A DNA stretch of 64,000 nt from Cladopsammia gracilis (lineage: Eukaryota > Cnidaria > Anthozoa > Scleractinia > Dendrophylliidae): NCBI GenBank assembly GCA_022457155.1, contig JAJGOT010000099.1, forward strand, positions 265,001-329,000, in the 5' to 3' direction. The notes below the pieces were generated by a model. It did no database searches. It saw nothing but the letters and a program-made list of their open reading frames with translations, and was not told the origin of the DNA. Shown here one piece after another: positions 27,484 through 40,989 of the stretch (its first letter is position 1; the number at the start of each line of letters is the position of its first letter). The position numbers and the translations under genes were made by a program.

Positions 27484-28730
27484 ACACTAAACTCATATAC
27501 TGTAGTTCCTTACTGACCGTATCTAAACCCCTCATAGACAGAATTAATAAGATTATGTTCAGCTTCATTTGGGAAGGCAAGCCACCCAAAATTAAGAAAA
27601 AGACTATTATTGGTGAAAAACGCCGCGGAGGCTTAAAAATGATTGACTTTGAAATCATGGAACGGTCGCTAAAGATTGCTTGGATAAAGCGTATCGCTGA
27701 ATCAAGTAATGCATCCTGGAAAATAATCCCAAATCAAGCTGTCTGTCAACACGGAGGTCTTTAATTCCTCATCGAATGCGATTACGATCCTGAACTACTC
27801 AGCTTAGAGAGCCTCCCGGAATTTTACCATGCCATTTTAAATCACTGGCACGATTTTAAGCGCTTGACTTGTGACAAGCAAATTTCCATAAAAGAAAAAA
27901 TAATAATAATCGATCTGGAACAATCGTAACATACGTATAGACGGAAAACTAGTTTTTGTTAACTCCTGGAGCATAAATGGAATTCGTTCAATCGATGACC
28001 TTTTAGATGACAACCTTAAATTTCTTCCGTTATCAGAAATAAAACAAAAACATAATTTTGAATTTTCTTTTACTACTTACTACAAAGTACGGCCTATGCC
28101 ATACCAACCGGGAAAAGGGCTCTACGTGTCACGGCAAGTGAACTCGGTGAATCTCAAAACGAAACAATTAAGTTTTAAGCTGTTCCCCACAGAAGAAGCC
28201 TATTCTGCCATGCTTGGCAAAAGCTTCTTGGCACCCACTGCTGAAAGCAGAATTTTAAGTGATGGGTTCACCAAAGACACAATTCGCAACATCTACATGC
28301 TTCCGTTCAAAATCTTAAAAGATCCGAAATTGATCATGTTCCAAGTCCACGCATAACTGATAGTGAAGTTTGTCCTTTGTGTAACCTTGAGAATCAATCT
28401 CGAAGACGTGTTAATTACTTGCAGTGTATCCTCGTCGTTTTGGACTTTTTTTCTAACTGATGGGGAGAAAAATTTAATGAAAAACTGACTTTACCTGAAA
28501 ATACTATTTTATACGGTTGGCACAGAGTCAAGTCGCCAATTAATATCATGTTTTTGCAACAAGCGTACGCGGTGGCATCCTGGACTTCGACAGTTTTCTT
28601 TTGCGCCTCAATAACAAAATTGATATTCTACGCACCATAGCTTTTAATCTAACCGCTTAGAGCAATTCAAATATTGTTTATCGGAATCTATTGTTTATCG
28701 CCAGCCGTGTCACGGTATCAAGATCAAAAG
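27484..28730 (+). pseudogene. L1/Tx1-like LINE ORF2 C-terminal relic
   Basis: Broken plus-strand frames encode NKIMFSFIWEGKPPKIKKKT, GGLKMIDFEIM, then SDGFTKDTIRNIYMLPFKIL further on, and a CPLC near 28373. This order matches the thumb and C-terminal region of L1/Tx1-type ORF2 proteins, including the W.GKPPKIK and GGL.M.D signatures and a final zinc-knuckle-like cysteine pair. Several stops and frameshifts interrupt it (for example at 27762), so it is inactive. No poly-A tail was pinned down. Confidence 0.7.
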
Positions 28731-29459
28731 ACACTCCAAAAACCGTCACCCATAAAGGCTTTTTACTCATGCGCATAGCGGCATGAGTCAAGGTTTCGGT
28801 AAGGTTTCTTTTCGTCCCGCTTTTTGTTGTCACAAATTGCCTTGTTTTTTTAATCCCGCGGGACGACTTTCACTGGTCTGATTGGTTGACACGCGATCTC
28901 GTGATTTCGGCGTGCGCGTAATGACGTTCTTGTTTTCAAATAGCCGAGTCAAGCCACTTCACCGGAAAAGAAATTACATTTTTCGATGGGAATTTATGTT
29001 GATATCAACTTGTGATTGCATTTTTCTTTTTGTGTTGTCGCTATTTTTAGAGAAATGCTTATAAAACGTGTTTAAATTCAGTTGTAAATTCAGTCGTAAT
29101 AAATGATATCTGATATTATGTAAACAAAACAAGACTTACATGTCACGCAAAATTCGTTGAGAAGGGGTGCGTGACTCAGTTAAAATAAACCATAAAACGT
29201 TCTTATGCAAGCGCATGAGTACAGGCTACCAGCTAGCCTCTTGTTGTAAGTTATGATCAGTATTGAACTGGTAGGAGAAGGCTTTACTCGTTAATGAGGA
29301 CCAAAACGCTTCCGTTCTTCAGGAAAACTTGAATCAGAAAAGAAATAGGTAAATAATTTTTCTCTTTCTTGCGGAGACTGTTGATGGTTGAGCTATTGTC
29401 TTGTGGTGTGATAATTAACAGAGTCTACATTCCTGAAGTTCGTTGCACAGAAGGTTGAT
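28731..29459. other. Intergenic stretch, no gene seen
   Basis: No domain-bearing frame. A GT donor-like site at about 29348 follows an open stretch, and it could end an untranslated first exon of the downstream transporter, but nothing confirms this. Confidence 0.35.
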
Positions 29460-29717
29460 TTCTATGATGCGCAATTTTTGTCGCAATTGTCGATGCAAGT
29501 TTTGTCGCGCGCTAGTTGCATCTTCAAATCATATGCTTAAACGGGCGACGATTTCAGTGCGATTTGGGCGTGATTTGTCGCACGACGCCGCAGAGGTTTC
29601 GAACAAATGTCGCGCCCGAATCGCACAGGCAATCGCCACTAGTTTACACTTGCGACAAAAGTTGCATTGGAGAGAGCGACAAAAATCGCATCAAAAATCA
29701 CATGTGTAAACGTGCCT
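29460..29717. mobile_element. Second, left-truncated copy of the GCCCGTTTACAC MITE
   Basis: The interior and right end (ATGTGTAAACG) follow the element at 17241-17523, with TGCGACAAAAGTTGCATTGG and CGCAGAGGTTTCGAAC shared. The left end is degraded. Confidence 0.65.
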
Positions 29718-31341
29718 TACCAACATAGGGGTTATTAATATTTTTCAAGCTTACTTGAACAGATATGTATATGCTATGAACGTGCGTCATTATGAGCTGG
29801 GCCTGTTAATCTAGACCTCTGCGGTATGAAATCGACAGCTGTCCAACTTTTTGTGTTGGTTTTAATTTAGACATTTTAAAGTAGAAATTGCTCGCGGAAC
29901 CCAAACTAGTTGAATAGCGTTGATGCTGAATGAATTTGGTAGCAAAATTTTGGATTAAGGATAACCAACACCACCCAAACCTAAGAGAGCCTGATTATTT
30001 ATAATTTTCCGTTTTTTTTTTCTTTTTTTAAAACAGATAATCATCCCGTGCATTGTATTCCTGAAGTGCGCCGATTAATTACTGAAACTGGCGCCATGTT
30101 GAGGTTTTACCACCATACTGCCCACAGTTAAATGCAATGGAAATGATTATCGCCAATGCTAAGGCTGCCATTCGCGAACAATTAAGAATTGCTATTGAAG
30201 CCGGTCTTCCAGCTGTGTTTAATATAAACTTAAAACCCTAAAATAATTAATATGAAAAACTATAAAATATTTTCACAAAATATCACGATTAACACGAAGA
30301 AGTCCGGAGCTGTCACAACAAAATATGAGCTAAATTATAACCGACTAGAGTACACCTCAAGTGTACATGTACTCTAGTCGGTTAATAAGGCGAGGTTCTG
30401 TACCTGAAATTTAAGTGGTGTCGCTGTCAGACAGGTGACAAGCGTGCAACACGTGGAAATTGACACAGCTTATTAATCTTAAACAAAAGCATCTATCTAT
30501 ATATCTTTCTCAGGAAAACCTTTTTGAAAACGGGTGTATATATATAGCCTTCCCATTAGACTTTGTAGGCAAGTCTACCTTCCCATAATTCTTTGCACAT
30601 GAGAAATAACTGCCAAATAACCCATTCTCTCGAAATTGAGTCAGTGAGGATGTTACATTTACACCCATCATTCATATTACATTTAGCATGATGACGTCAT
30701 TAGTCACGTGACTATGGCCACAAACTATATTTTTGATGACAAATCGTAAATGATGTGGGCCAAGCAGTTAACATGGCCTGAAGGTTTTGGTATTTGGGCT
30801 ATACACAAGAGAAAATAAAGCAATTAGAAACTAGTTGATGTATCTTTATCGGGCTGAACCACTTACCAACGAAAATTTGCAAATTGTAGACATTCCTATG
30901 AAAATAAGTCCCATACAACCCTGTAAAAATGAATGGACGCTTCAGTGCTGTTTAAACATATTGTCAGATCTTTCTATGAAAAGACTAAAAACCAAAACGA
31001 GCCAAACATGGCTTAATTCTAGAACTAGGGCTAAACAGAGACAAAGACAAACAAACGAGGCTCAGAAGCGTGAACGAGACTGTGATTTTACCTGGTGCTA
31101 TCCCAAGTTTAAACTTAGCGGTGCAAACTTTCCTTTGTTGCATTTTAGGAGATACTAATTCACTGATTCAATTTACTGAGCATATATTCATTCAACCTCT
31201 TTGGAAGTTTGTTTGAGACGTTATCCCCCTATACTTAGTTTTTCAATCTCCTAAATGTTTTTGTCCATGCTTAGTTTATTTATTTCGGTTATTTAACTAG
31301 TTTCTTTTGCTCATAGCATTTTTTGTTTCTCTTCTTCGTAG
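29718..31341. other. Intergenic stretch upstream of the SLC7-like exons
   Basis: The missing 5' exons of the transporter were looked for here and not recognised. A short perfect hairpin (TAACCGACTAGAGTACA and inverse, about 30339-30383) is present. Otherwise only AT-rich sequence was seen. Confidence 0.4.
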
Positions 31342-34300
31342 TTGTGACTGCAGCAATTAACTGTTGGAGCGTTAAGTGGTCAACAAGAGTCATAGACACC
31401 TTCACGTACGCCAAACTGGTCTGCATCTTCATTTTAATTGTACTTGGTATAATACATCTTGGAAAAGGTAGAGGGATTCTTTTACATGATATTTTACAAC
31501 AAACTTGTTAATTTCTGTCACTGATTTCCTTTCTTCTCTACTTAGGAAATACAGAAAACTTAAAAGATGGTTTTAAGGGATCCAATACAAATGTAGCGAG
31601 CCTTGCAATGGCAATCTACATTGGTCATTTCGCTTACGATGGATGGTAAGAGTTTATGTTTTTTTTAATTTAATGGCAACTTACAAAAGTTCAATAAAAG
31701 AAAAACGAAAAATGCCATAAGGATAGTCCGTAAGAGTCAGAGATCCCATACTCAGACAGACCACCTAGCTATTAAAAAATTCTAAATCTAAATATTATAC
31801 ATAATGAATATACAAGGATAAAATAAGATATACTCTAATATATTATGTAGGTTTTCAATTAATCGGCATTATTCAGTTAGTGTTCGTTAAGACATTTGTC
31901 ACACCACGCTTAACATACTATGTCCTGTGTAGACCAAGAACAGACAAAAGAGGAGTGGAAAAATCTATTGGGACCCCCGCATACCTGACAGGTTCAGACC
32001 CCCCACCCCCCCCCCCCCCCCCCCCCAGGAATAGGACAAAAGAGGCGTGGAAAAATGTATGGGGACCCTCGCATACCTGACAGGTTCAGACCCCCCACCT
32101 GCCCCCCCCCCCAACCTCTAACCCTACCCCTCCCTCCTCCGCCACCTCGACACAAGGTTATCATAGACTCTTCTAAATTCACTATCATTCTCGACCGACC
32201 GGTTTTTGGCCGGTCATGCGCAAAAGAGAAGAGCTCTGGGGTCGAGAATGAACCAAAGTGATAATCCCTTACAACTTGACTTGGCGTAATAACTAAGTAT
32301 GCGCAAACGAACCATACCGGACCGCTTAAACTAACGAGGCGAAGGGACCCAGACCCTTCAGGGGACCGCACTCAATAACCCCTAATTATTGTTCCGTTTG
32401 TAACGGACAGAGCGGCTTTTCTTTCAGGAATAATCTTAACTATGTTACGGAGGAAATGAAACACCCTGAAAGGTAAGCTGTGACTGTAGCATCTAGAATA
32501 CCAAAAATCAACCAGTTCCATTTCTTCACCATGATAAAGATTTTTATTTGCGCATATTTATATATCCAATCATTTGCTCAAATTTTCCTTCTGATCAACT
32601 CATAATATTAAACAGTTTTTTTATATCATTTGTAGAAACAAGTCGATAATTGCAAATATATAACGACGGAGGTACTGCCTTTGGTAACCCAAAGTTGTAT
32701 GTTTTCCATTCCGGCCGGGCCGGCGTGTATTTTACTCATAACATTGAACGGAAGCTTTCCCATCTGTAGTTTCTACAGAAACAGACACTCTAAAACTTCC
32801 TAATTATTTCGTAGGGACATGCCACGAGGCGTGGTGGGTGGAGTATCGATAGTGATTGCTGTGTATCTGTTGGTAAACATTTCATACATTGCTGTTCTTG
32901 GAAAGACAGGAATCCTGGAATCAGAAGCAGTGGCCTTGGTTTGTATAGTACTGAATTGTAAACTGTAATTGTAGCATGCGTCGATTTATATATTGGGCGC
33001 AATTTCGAGGAGCACGCGCAAAAGGGAGAGGTGACGCATACTCTGAAATCCCTTCTTTTTCGTTTTTTTTACGTTCTCTGAGAGAACGAAAAATTCCCAT
33101 TGGATTAGAGCGCCCCTTGAGATTTCAGATCAGTCGCCCCCTCTTCCTTTTCGCGCGTGTCACTCGCCCGCGTATCGCCGCAATTCTGCTCCATACGTTG
33201 ACTATACGTAGGCTAGTCAACGTTCTACAGTCGAACCTACAATGACCATCCAAAAGGTCAAGCCAAGTGGGTCGCTTATACGAGGTGGTGCTTACGAGAG
33301 GTCAGACAATGCTGTAATTTTATTGTACAAAGGATTTATCAGCGGAAAATACTGTTTCATATTAAAGTTTCGTTGTAAGGTACAAAATCTTATTATATTT
33401 TATTAGAGATGTACTTAATCTAATCATTCGCGTTGCGTTTGTTCAGTTCAGTTCAGTTCCATCGATTTAAGTGACGAGATTTAAGTCGAACACGGTGCCT
33501 GACACTCCACACATCACGTTCTGTCATGAGACATGCCGAAGGGTGCCATTCGCGTTCTCGCGCCTGAATTCTCCCCCTTCCCCTTCGAACTTCTGCCGCG
33601 CAGGCTAAGTCAAAAGTCGCCATAACCATGCGACAATACCAAGGTTTATTTTACAATTTTGGATGAGTTGACTGGCTCCCTGAGCTACATTAGCGACCTT
33701 TAGATTGGACTACGAGTACGAGATTGAGTACGAGTACCAGTTTTCAAACCAAATTCGTGTGCCTCATATAATTTTATTTCTTATCACACCAATCTTATCC
33801 CTAACGTTTATTTATGTGTTAGTCAGCAACAGAAAAGAGTTACAGTTCGGGGGATACAATTATCTCGAAATTCCAAAGTCGTACTCGTAATCAATTTCGT
33901 ACTCGTAATCAAATCTAAAGGTCGCTATTATTAGCATACAACATTCTGTTTTCGAAGATCCAAGAAATCTCCTATTGAGACTGCAATATAACCATTTTTT
34001 TCCTTTAGAGCATGGGAAGAGCCTATTTGGGTCCCGTTTATTGGATCACAGCAGTTTTTGTTGCCATTTCCACGTTTGGTGGGTCAGTTGGTTCTACTCT
34101 CACTGTTTCGCGGTGAGTTAGTGAAAAAGCAAAGATTAAGTCACACACGAGCCACAGGGTACCCAATCGGCTGGTCGCACGAGCCACAGGTTACCCACTC
34201 GGCCGGAGCTTAACCCGGTTTCTGTAGCATGAAGCAACTAGAAATATCGCTATTAAATCCCCCCCTGGATGGGATGGTAATGCGAACTAAAGGATACCCC

Positions 34301-37300
34301 CCCCCCCCCACAGCATTACGTCGCCAACTGCAACCATTTATAAACCTACGGTAGAGAGAGTCAATGTCAAGCAGTTGAGTGCCATGGATAAATTACACTA
34401 GAAACCCTTTCTAAATGGTTTTCTTATCAATGTCAAATGTCTCCAGATCGAATAGGAAGTGGGTCAACCGCTTTCATCTCCAAATCGTGGTTAATAAGAC
34501 GATGATGTTCAAAGCGTAAGCTGCCTGTTAGCGGCACCATTTAAGAGAATACGACCTGCGCTAGTAAGAGAGTCGAAGTGATCAGGATAGGCTCTAATAT
34601 AAGATGGTAATGACATACAAGTCAATAAGCTCCAGCCTCGTTCCTAGTCGTCCTCGGCGCGTAACAGAATGTGACGTTACCCATCGAGCTGATTGGGAAG
34701 ATTCACTTATCGCGCTCGACCCCAAGCCTCTATGAGCTCTCTTCGCTCGGTAAGCGCGTTGTTAAGGCCTGGAAACGAAGCTGAATATTAAGCTAAAAAA
34801 CAACCGTACGTATACTAGTGATAAGAACTGTATATGGAAGAACTAAAGTTCCGAAACGAAATGATAACGAAGCCTGCTTGTCGTTAATTCGTGAGTTTAT
34901 ATTACCAGGTTGGTTTACGTGGCGGCTCGTGAGGGACACCTCCCTTCGCTCCTGGCTATGATTCAAGTTGACCAACTCACCCCAGTCCCCTCTATAATAT
35001 TCTCGGTAAGTTGCTTTGTGCCGCGGTTTTTTAGCTTAGCTTAGCTTTTTGTCAGTCTAAAGTTACCGTATCGTCGACTTTGATGATGGTAACTTAGTCT
35101 GCGAGGAAGCCATCGGTTCCCCCTCGCTCCAACCATTCTCTCCTGCTTGATCGCAAGCTATTAGTTCATCGCAAGCTACTTTGTTGGTAGCTTTCAATGG
35201 AGGGGGACTGATCAGCAGACGTTTTGAGTGGCTTATATGAGGTACTTTGTAATATGTGCACTGTCATTTTATTTGTCAAGGATGACGTTCAAAACGTCAT
35301 CGTCAGTTTTGCATTCGGCAAAACTAACAGGGACGTTGACCAGCGTACCTTTTTACAATCGACTCATTAAAACCAATGACATTTTGTTTTTCTTTTACAG
35401 ACAGTCATTTCTATCATCATGCTGATTCCAGACTCAAGCAGCTTCTCGACTTTGATCGGGTTTTTCAGCTTTTCACAATGGCTGTTTTATGGGGCAACAT
35501 TTGGCGCCCTTCTGTGGCTGCGCTGGAAGAGACCTGATATGAAACGACCCTTTAAGGTAACGTGGGGGAGGAGCATTCCAGGTGCAGGATTCCGGATTCC
35601 ACGTGCTCTAGGATTCCGGATTCCACGTGCAAGGACTCCGGATTCCACGTGCAAGGATTCCGGATTAATTCCACGTGGAACGAATCCGGATACCACAACT
35701 TTCTTGAATGCATCCGGATAGCCTTACATACTCGAGAGAACTAATGCAACTTGCTTCAACGAATCAAGGAAAAACACATTTTACCCAAAAAGCTCCCGTA
35801 ATAACCAATCCATCGCAAGGTTATTCCCAGTGCTCAATTGTACGACTGCGTGGAGAAAAACGATGGTATACGAAGGTTTCTTGCCCGCGGAAACAACACT
35901 ATTAGCTCGTAAAGACCAGGGCCCGGTTGATCGAAAGTCGGTTAATAATAATAAACCCAGGATTAAAATTTAACCGAGGACTTCATTTCTCTTGTTATAA
36001 ATATTTTATGCCCCTTGCTCGCTTGCTAAGGAATGTGCTTAACAATGTGCATTGCTAAGTCTGAGCTAGTTTTCCTTGCCCTGCACCGATGCTGTAATGA
36101 AAGAGGCCTGTAACCGCATGCTCCGATGCCTGAATATAAACATATTCAAGTCCCGGATGGGCCGTAATTAATCGCGGCACAGACTGCATCAAATAATATA
36201 TTCCCCTTGGTAATAAATGTCATTTAAAAAAGCTAATTTTAAGCTACATGTGAAGACAACTCAGAGTCCAAATTGACGTTAATCCTGGGTTAGTGTAATT
36301 TCGCTTTGAACAACCCACCCAAAGGCTCTAACTGAACGACCGACTTTCTCCATGAACTACATACTGTACTGACTTAACTGACGAAAGCAATCATTCTTTG
36401 GCTGTTAAAACAGCAAAACAATCACTGAAAAACCGCTTTTTTGGTTTGGCAGGTTTGGCTGGGTATCCCCATAGTGATGACCTTGGCCTCTTTGTATCTG
36501 GTTACAGCACCAATTCTGGAGGATCCTGTGGGCTCACTTATAGCACTGGCAATTATCCTCGCTGGACTGCCTTTGTACTTCGTATTTGTACACACTAAAT
36601 GTATGCCGAGAGTATTTTATGCACGAGTTGGTAAGTCCCTTGGGACATACACACAAATTCATACCCCCACCGTGGTAAAGGGGTTGTTGGAACCTCTCTC
36701 TGGGTTGGATATTTTACAATTGGTATGTCTGCAGTAGGTAGCCTTTCATCTCGTAAACACGCGAAGCGTTGAACGAGATATAAGGTGCGGTTACATACAC
36801 CACGGTAAATGGCATTTCCCAAGGCAGATCATCCCGCGGTGCATCACACTTGGTTTTAGTACACCGTGTTAACCAGCGGTTTACACGCGATTTGTGATTT
36901 GGCAAAGTAAATAAAATGTCACGCAATTGAGTGAATCACTTTTCCTTTGTGGTTACGTGTTGATGTCAAACGGAGCATCGTGATTGGCTCTTGTACCTTG
37001 GGCATCAAAACACCGTTGCAACTTACCAAGTTAAATGTCATTTGCGCTACATGTGACCTTTTGGGTGTTTCTTGGTGTTGCGGAAGCCATTGTTGGTTAG
37101 CTTTTGTGTTGTGGTGTGGGTATTGTTCAGTGTCTTTTGAATCTTTTGTTTTACGTCATTTGGTGATCACACCATCCGCAACACCAAGAAACTACCGACC
37201 TTTTTGATGTATCCATGGATATTTACCAAGGGAAATTTACAAATTAAAATTTCTGAATTGTTTTCGGGATTTTCCGAAAACCTCGAGAACCTCGAAAACC

Positions 37301-39007
37301 TCCGAAAACCTCGAGAAATGTCGGTCACACTCACTAAATGCAGTTTCCCGTGGTGAAAGGGTCATTTACCACGTTAAAAGTGCCCCGTGTAACCGCACCA
37401 ATAGTATACGGGGACTATTATGCAAATTTTCTCTTCCTCTTTCAGCTGTTAACTTTCCTTGGTAATTCTCCTGGCCAGTGCATATTTTGACCGCCGGTTC
37501 CAATGTGATGGGTAACGATCATCTGCCCTATTACCCATGGGGATAGCGTTGGAGGAAGGGGGAGGGTAGGGAGTTGGACGCAGAGGGTTTATGAGGGGGA
37601 GGGGGAGGTCGATGGAGTAAAGCGCGTAGGAGAGGGGAGGGTCAGGTTGTTTCGTATTTATGAGTAGACTTATAGGAGCCTTTGATTCTCTACAAGATAA
37701 CGTGATCATGTGTCACGCCATTAATGTGTAAGACCGCCATCTCGAACATTTTGTTTTTCAAAAATAAAATGATCCAAAATTAATCAAAATCAATAATATG
37801 TTTATACTGCGTAGCTGGCGGTATTGTCCGCGCACGATAACATATTACCAGGGCGACCCCGTAGCTGTCCAAACGATGTCTGTGATTGGCGAACGATACA
37901 ATTGATATATCACTTGAACAGTGCCCGTATCGCTAATCCCTATCCCAGCGGGACAAATCTATTGTTTTCTTAGCGAATCAAAGATATCGTTTGGACAAGT
38001 GCTGGACTACCCTATTACCACTCCACCTTCGTGAAGGAACAAAGGGCTCCGAGTAGTTTACTCCTAGTAACTTCCTTCCCTCGCCTTCCATAAACATCTT
38101 CGGATCCTCCTCGGACATCACCGGCAATCTGCGGAAAATGTTAGGAAAATGATCGGAAACGTTTGTAGAACGCCGAGAATCTTCAGAAAATTACTTGAAA
38201 CTTCATATTTAGTGGCGTGAATAAGTTGAACACTCTCCGCGCAGCCATGTACTACCTTATGTCAAACTTCCAAGTGAAAATGGATGGGTTTTAATAAAGG
38301 GAGTACTGGGAGCAGGAGCAGCAAAATAGATGAATTAGTGACACGGCAAAGTGAGAGCTATAAAGACCCAGTTTTGCCCAATATGTACAGGCCTTATGCA
38401 TGATGACGTCACTAGCTCAAAATTCACCACCAAGCCTCGTTTGTATGAAATTCTTTGCAAACCTTTGAAAAGTTCACGTTGTTATTGAGAGGGTATTCTT
38501 TTCAACTTTGCTCCTTTGAGAATATATTGATGAGATTGTCACAGGCTAACACTTCGAAAGTGAGGCTTGGGGTGAAATTGGTAAGTCTAACGTAAACATA
38601 CATAAGGGATATTGCGCGCTGCGAGCATTGGAAGCGATTTCTTGACGTTGAAAAATCCGGTAGGTCTTGACCGTCTGCATCGGCCATTTCAGTCGTTAAA
38701 CGTTGCTCTTAGAAGCCTTACTCCCGTGCAAACCCGTGAACAATAGTAGGTCTTTAAATAATGTGTCGGGTGCCACAAGTGAAGGACGAGAAGGGATAAA
38801 ATGAAGCTCCCAACATCATTACCCTAACTCCCTCCTCCCTCTTCCAGGTAAAAAAAGGATCTTTAAATCAATCTTGTAAGAGATTTGGACTAATAAAATA
38901 GCACTTTGTTTTCATTTATAGATGCGTTTACCTTTTGGTGTCAGAAAGCGTTCAACCTTGCACTGGAGGATCCCAGCAAAAAGGAATACGATACACAAAT
39001 TTACTAA
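31342..39007 (+). CDS. SLC7-family amino-acid transporter light chain (nine 3' exons)
   Basis: Nine exons with GT/AG boundaries join in phase: 31342-31467, 31546-31645, 32428-32472, 32815-32938, 34009-34112, 34909-35005, 35401-35556, 36453-36630 and 38922-39007 (stop TAA). Conserved blocks include AAINCWSVKWSTRV, SLAMAIYIGHFAYDGW, NNLNYVTEEMKHPER, MPRGVVGG, YVAAREGHLPSLL, LTPVPSIIFS and WLRWKRPDMKRPFK. These follow in order the second half of LAT/y+LAT/b0,+ transporters, the 12-TM light chains that pair with SLC3 heavy chains and exchange amino acids at the plasma membrane. About 160 N-terminal residues with the first membrane helices are missing from what I could find. Either those exons lie unrecognised to the left or the gene is broken. 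Several introns hold MITEs (33691-33927, 36784-37399). Confidence 0.85.
31980..32120. repeat. Duplicated poly-C-bearing segment in a transporter intron
   Basis: Two near-identical blocks (GCATACCTGACAGGTTCAGA followed by CCCCCCACC and a C run) lie about 90 bp apart, at 31979 and 32070. The first C run is nearly 30 bases long and may be mis-sized. Confidence 0.6.
33691..33927. mobile_element. MITE with TAGCGACCTTTAGATT ends (intron)
   Basis: Left TAGCGACCTTTAGATTGGAC and right inverse AATCTAAAGGTCGCTA, with subterminal TACGAGTACGA repeats. It lies between two exons of the SLC7-like gene. Confidence 0.75.
36784..37399. mobile_element. TIR element with GGTGCGGTTACA ends (intron)
   Basis: Left GGTGCGGTTACATACACCAC and right inverse GTGTAACCGCACC, with CATTTACC/GGTAAATG subterminal pairs. 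It lies in the last intron of the SLC7-like gene. No transposase was seen. Confidence 0.65.
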
Positions 39008-40983
39008 GAGGTTCTCAACCATGTCACTGTGGGATATAGCTTTGACGGTTGTTGGTTGGAGAGCTTTTTAACCCTTTCACTGTCGGAAACAGTTATGGAG
39101 ACATGTAATTAGTTCTAACTTTTGAGTCTATTGGCAAAATCCTTTGGCGTGACTATTCAAATGAAACCTCATCAGCAGTACTTTCGCATGGTACCAATTT
39201 GTTATTCAATATTTCAGGAAATCAAATTTGGGATTTTTCTTGAATTTTGATATTTGGCGTTAGGGTATTCTAAGCTTCATGTAAATTAACTCACTTAAAA
39301 AGATAAAATGCTCCAATATGAAAGTGACTGGGGTGCTCGTTATACCCTTAGAATATCCAGTGTTTAAAGTTCCCTGAATATAATAAACCGACTTTATTGC
39401 CAGTAAAGCCAAATATGAAAATACTTGTTATGATTATCTTTTGATACCCCTTAAACGTGATCGTTACGATCGCTGCCATCACTGAAAAAAAAGTGTTCAG
39501 CGATCGTAGCGATCAAATGGGAACTTCTCTCTCAAGCGATCGTAGCGATCGCAGCGATTGCAGCGATTGCAAGCGATTGCAGCGATTGCAGCGATTGCAG
39601 CTATAACGCTGAGATAGTCGGGTTTATAGGAAACCAGAAGTAAAGGAAATAACTTCATTTAAACACATAGAAAATTATGCAGTTAAGCAAAAAAAAAAAT
39701 GCTTTACAACTGTTTTACAAGATTGCCGCGCGGGAATCCGATACCTGCTTGATGTTTCGTTTAAACTGTCCAATAGAGATGGCAAATTCAGTTTTCCATA
39801 AACAGGTCTCGCTATAACAAAAATCTCGTTTCAGATAATTCAGTTCGTATGCAGCTTGATCAGAGCAAGTTTGCCCTTTAGATTTCTCAAATTATATTCC
39901 ACGTGGCGTTGAGAAAAAAAAAACGTTGTAAGTATTCCGGGACAAGTTTATGCATTGTCTTGTACATTGTACATTCGCATTTTGACAAGAGAATGCAAGA
40001 ATGACGGACCGGCCTCGATATTTTTTCCTCAAACTGTGCTTTGTTTTCAATGTGTTGAATTATAAAACTATTATAGCGGTCAAGCTTGCGAGTGATATCG
40101 CCTAATTTTAGCCGACTCGGCCTACGGCCTCTTTGGCTAAGAATTAGGCGATGTCACGCGCGCTTTCGCGCTATAATAGTTAAATATGCATGCAGAAACA
40201 AGACTACACCTCGTGGCACAGAGTGCGGAAATTTAATAGTACAGTAAAACTAGCTATAACACGATTACTGGGAGATGAGAACACTTATCTGTAACCACTG
40301 ACAAAGAGTAAACGGTAGATGTTTTTAATTTCCCTTATTTCATAACTAACTTTGTAGTTTCGTAGCCTATCGTGTATCTTTCTCGACAGGTTTTTGTATT
40401 AAAGTGAAAGTTTTTGCGTTTTCTCGAGCTGTAAGTTATTTCAATCATGAAAAGTGTCACGCGTGTTAAACAATAGAAATGCAATCAAAAGAAAAGTGTC
40501 ATACGTACGTACATTTATTCTATACTTAAGGGAATTTCATTTTGGTGTTGGAAATAAGATATAAAAATATATAATCGTGAGATATTGCAAACGATTGTTT
40601 GTTCACTCATATACGTAGCCTTGTAGATGTTTTAAGATAGTGATCAATTGCTATTTTCTCCTGGTATGAATTCAGTAAGGAGCAAAGTCCAGGATGTTAC
40701 TATCGATCGATTTAATCCATAGAAACCGGCAATCTTCTCAAGAAAAATGTTTTAATGGGTTTTCTTATTATAACAAAGGATGTTTACGTTAAACCGATTC
40801 AAGGTCATTTTGGCAATTGACCCCAACTGACTTTTCATTGCTAACTTCCTGGAAAATACCTAGTTTTGTGTTTTATCCCTTCCTAGTGAAACAAGCCTTC
40901 GTGTTTCCTACCGAATTCATACCATTTAGAAATTACGTGCACACGGTTCCTTTTCGAATGCTAATCGAAGAACCCAATTAGCA
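39008..40983. other. 3'UTR and flank between the SLC7-like gene and the Polinton
   Basis: A possible polyadenylation signal AATAAA is at 39382. A 9-bp microsatellite (GCGATTGCA units) fills about 39548-39601, preceded by GATCGTAGCGATC palindromes. A small inverted-repeat element with AACTATTATAGCG ends lies at about 40068-40184. No other gene was seen. Confidence 0.5.
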
Positions 40984-40989
40984 GTCGTT
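40984..40989. repeat. Left 6-bp target-site duplication of the Polinton
   Basis: GTCGTT immediately precedes the AGTAGGTGG terminus. The same six bases follow the right terminus at 59859-59864. Six-base duplications are the rule for Polinton integrase insertions. Confidence 0.95.
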
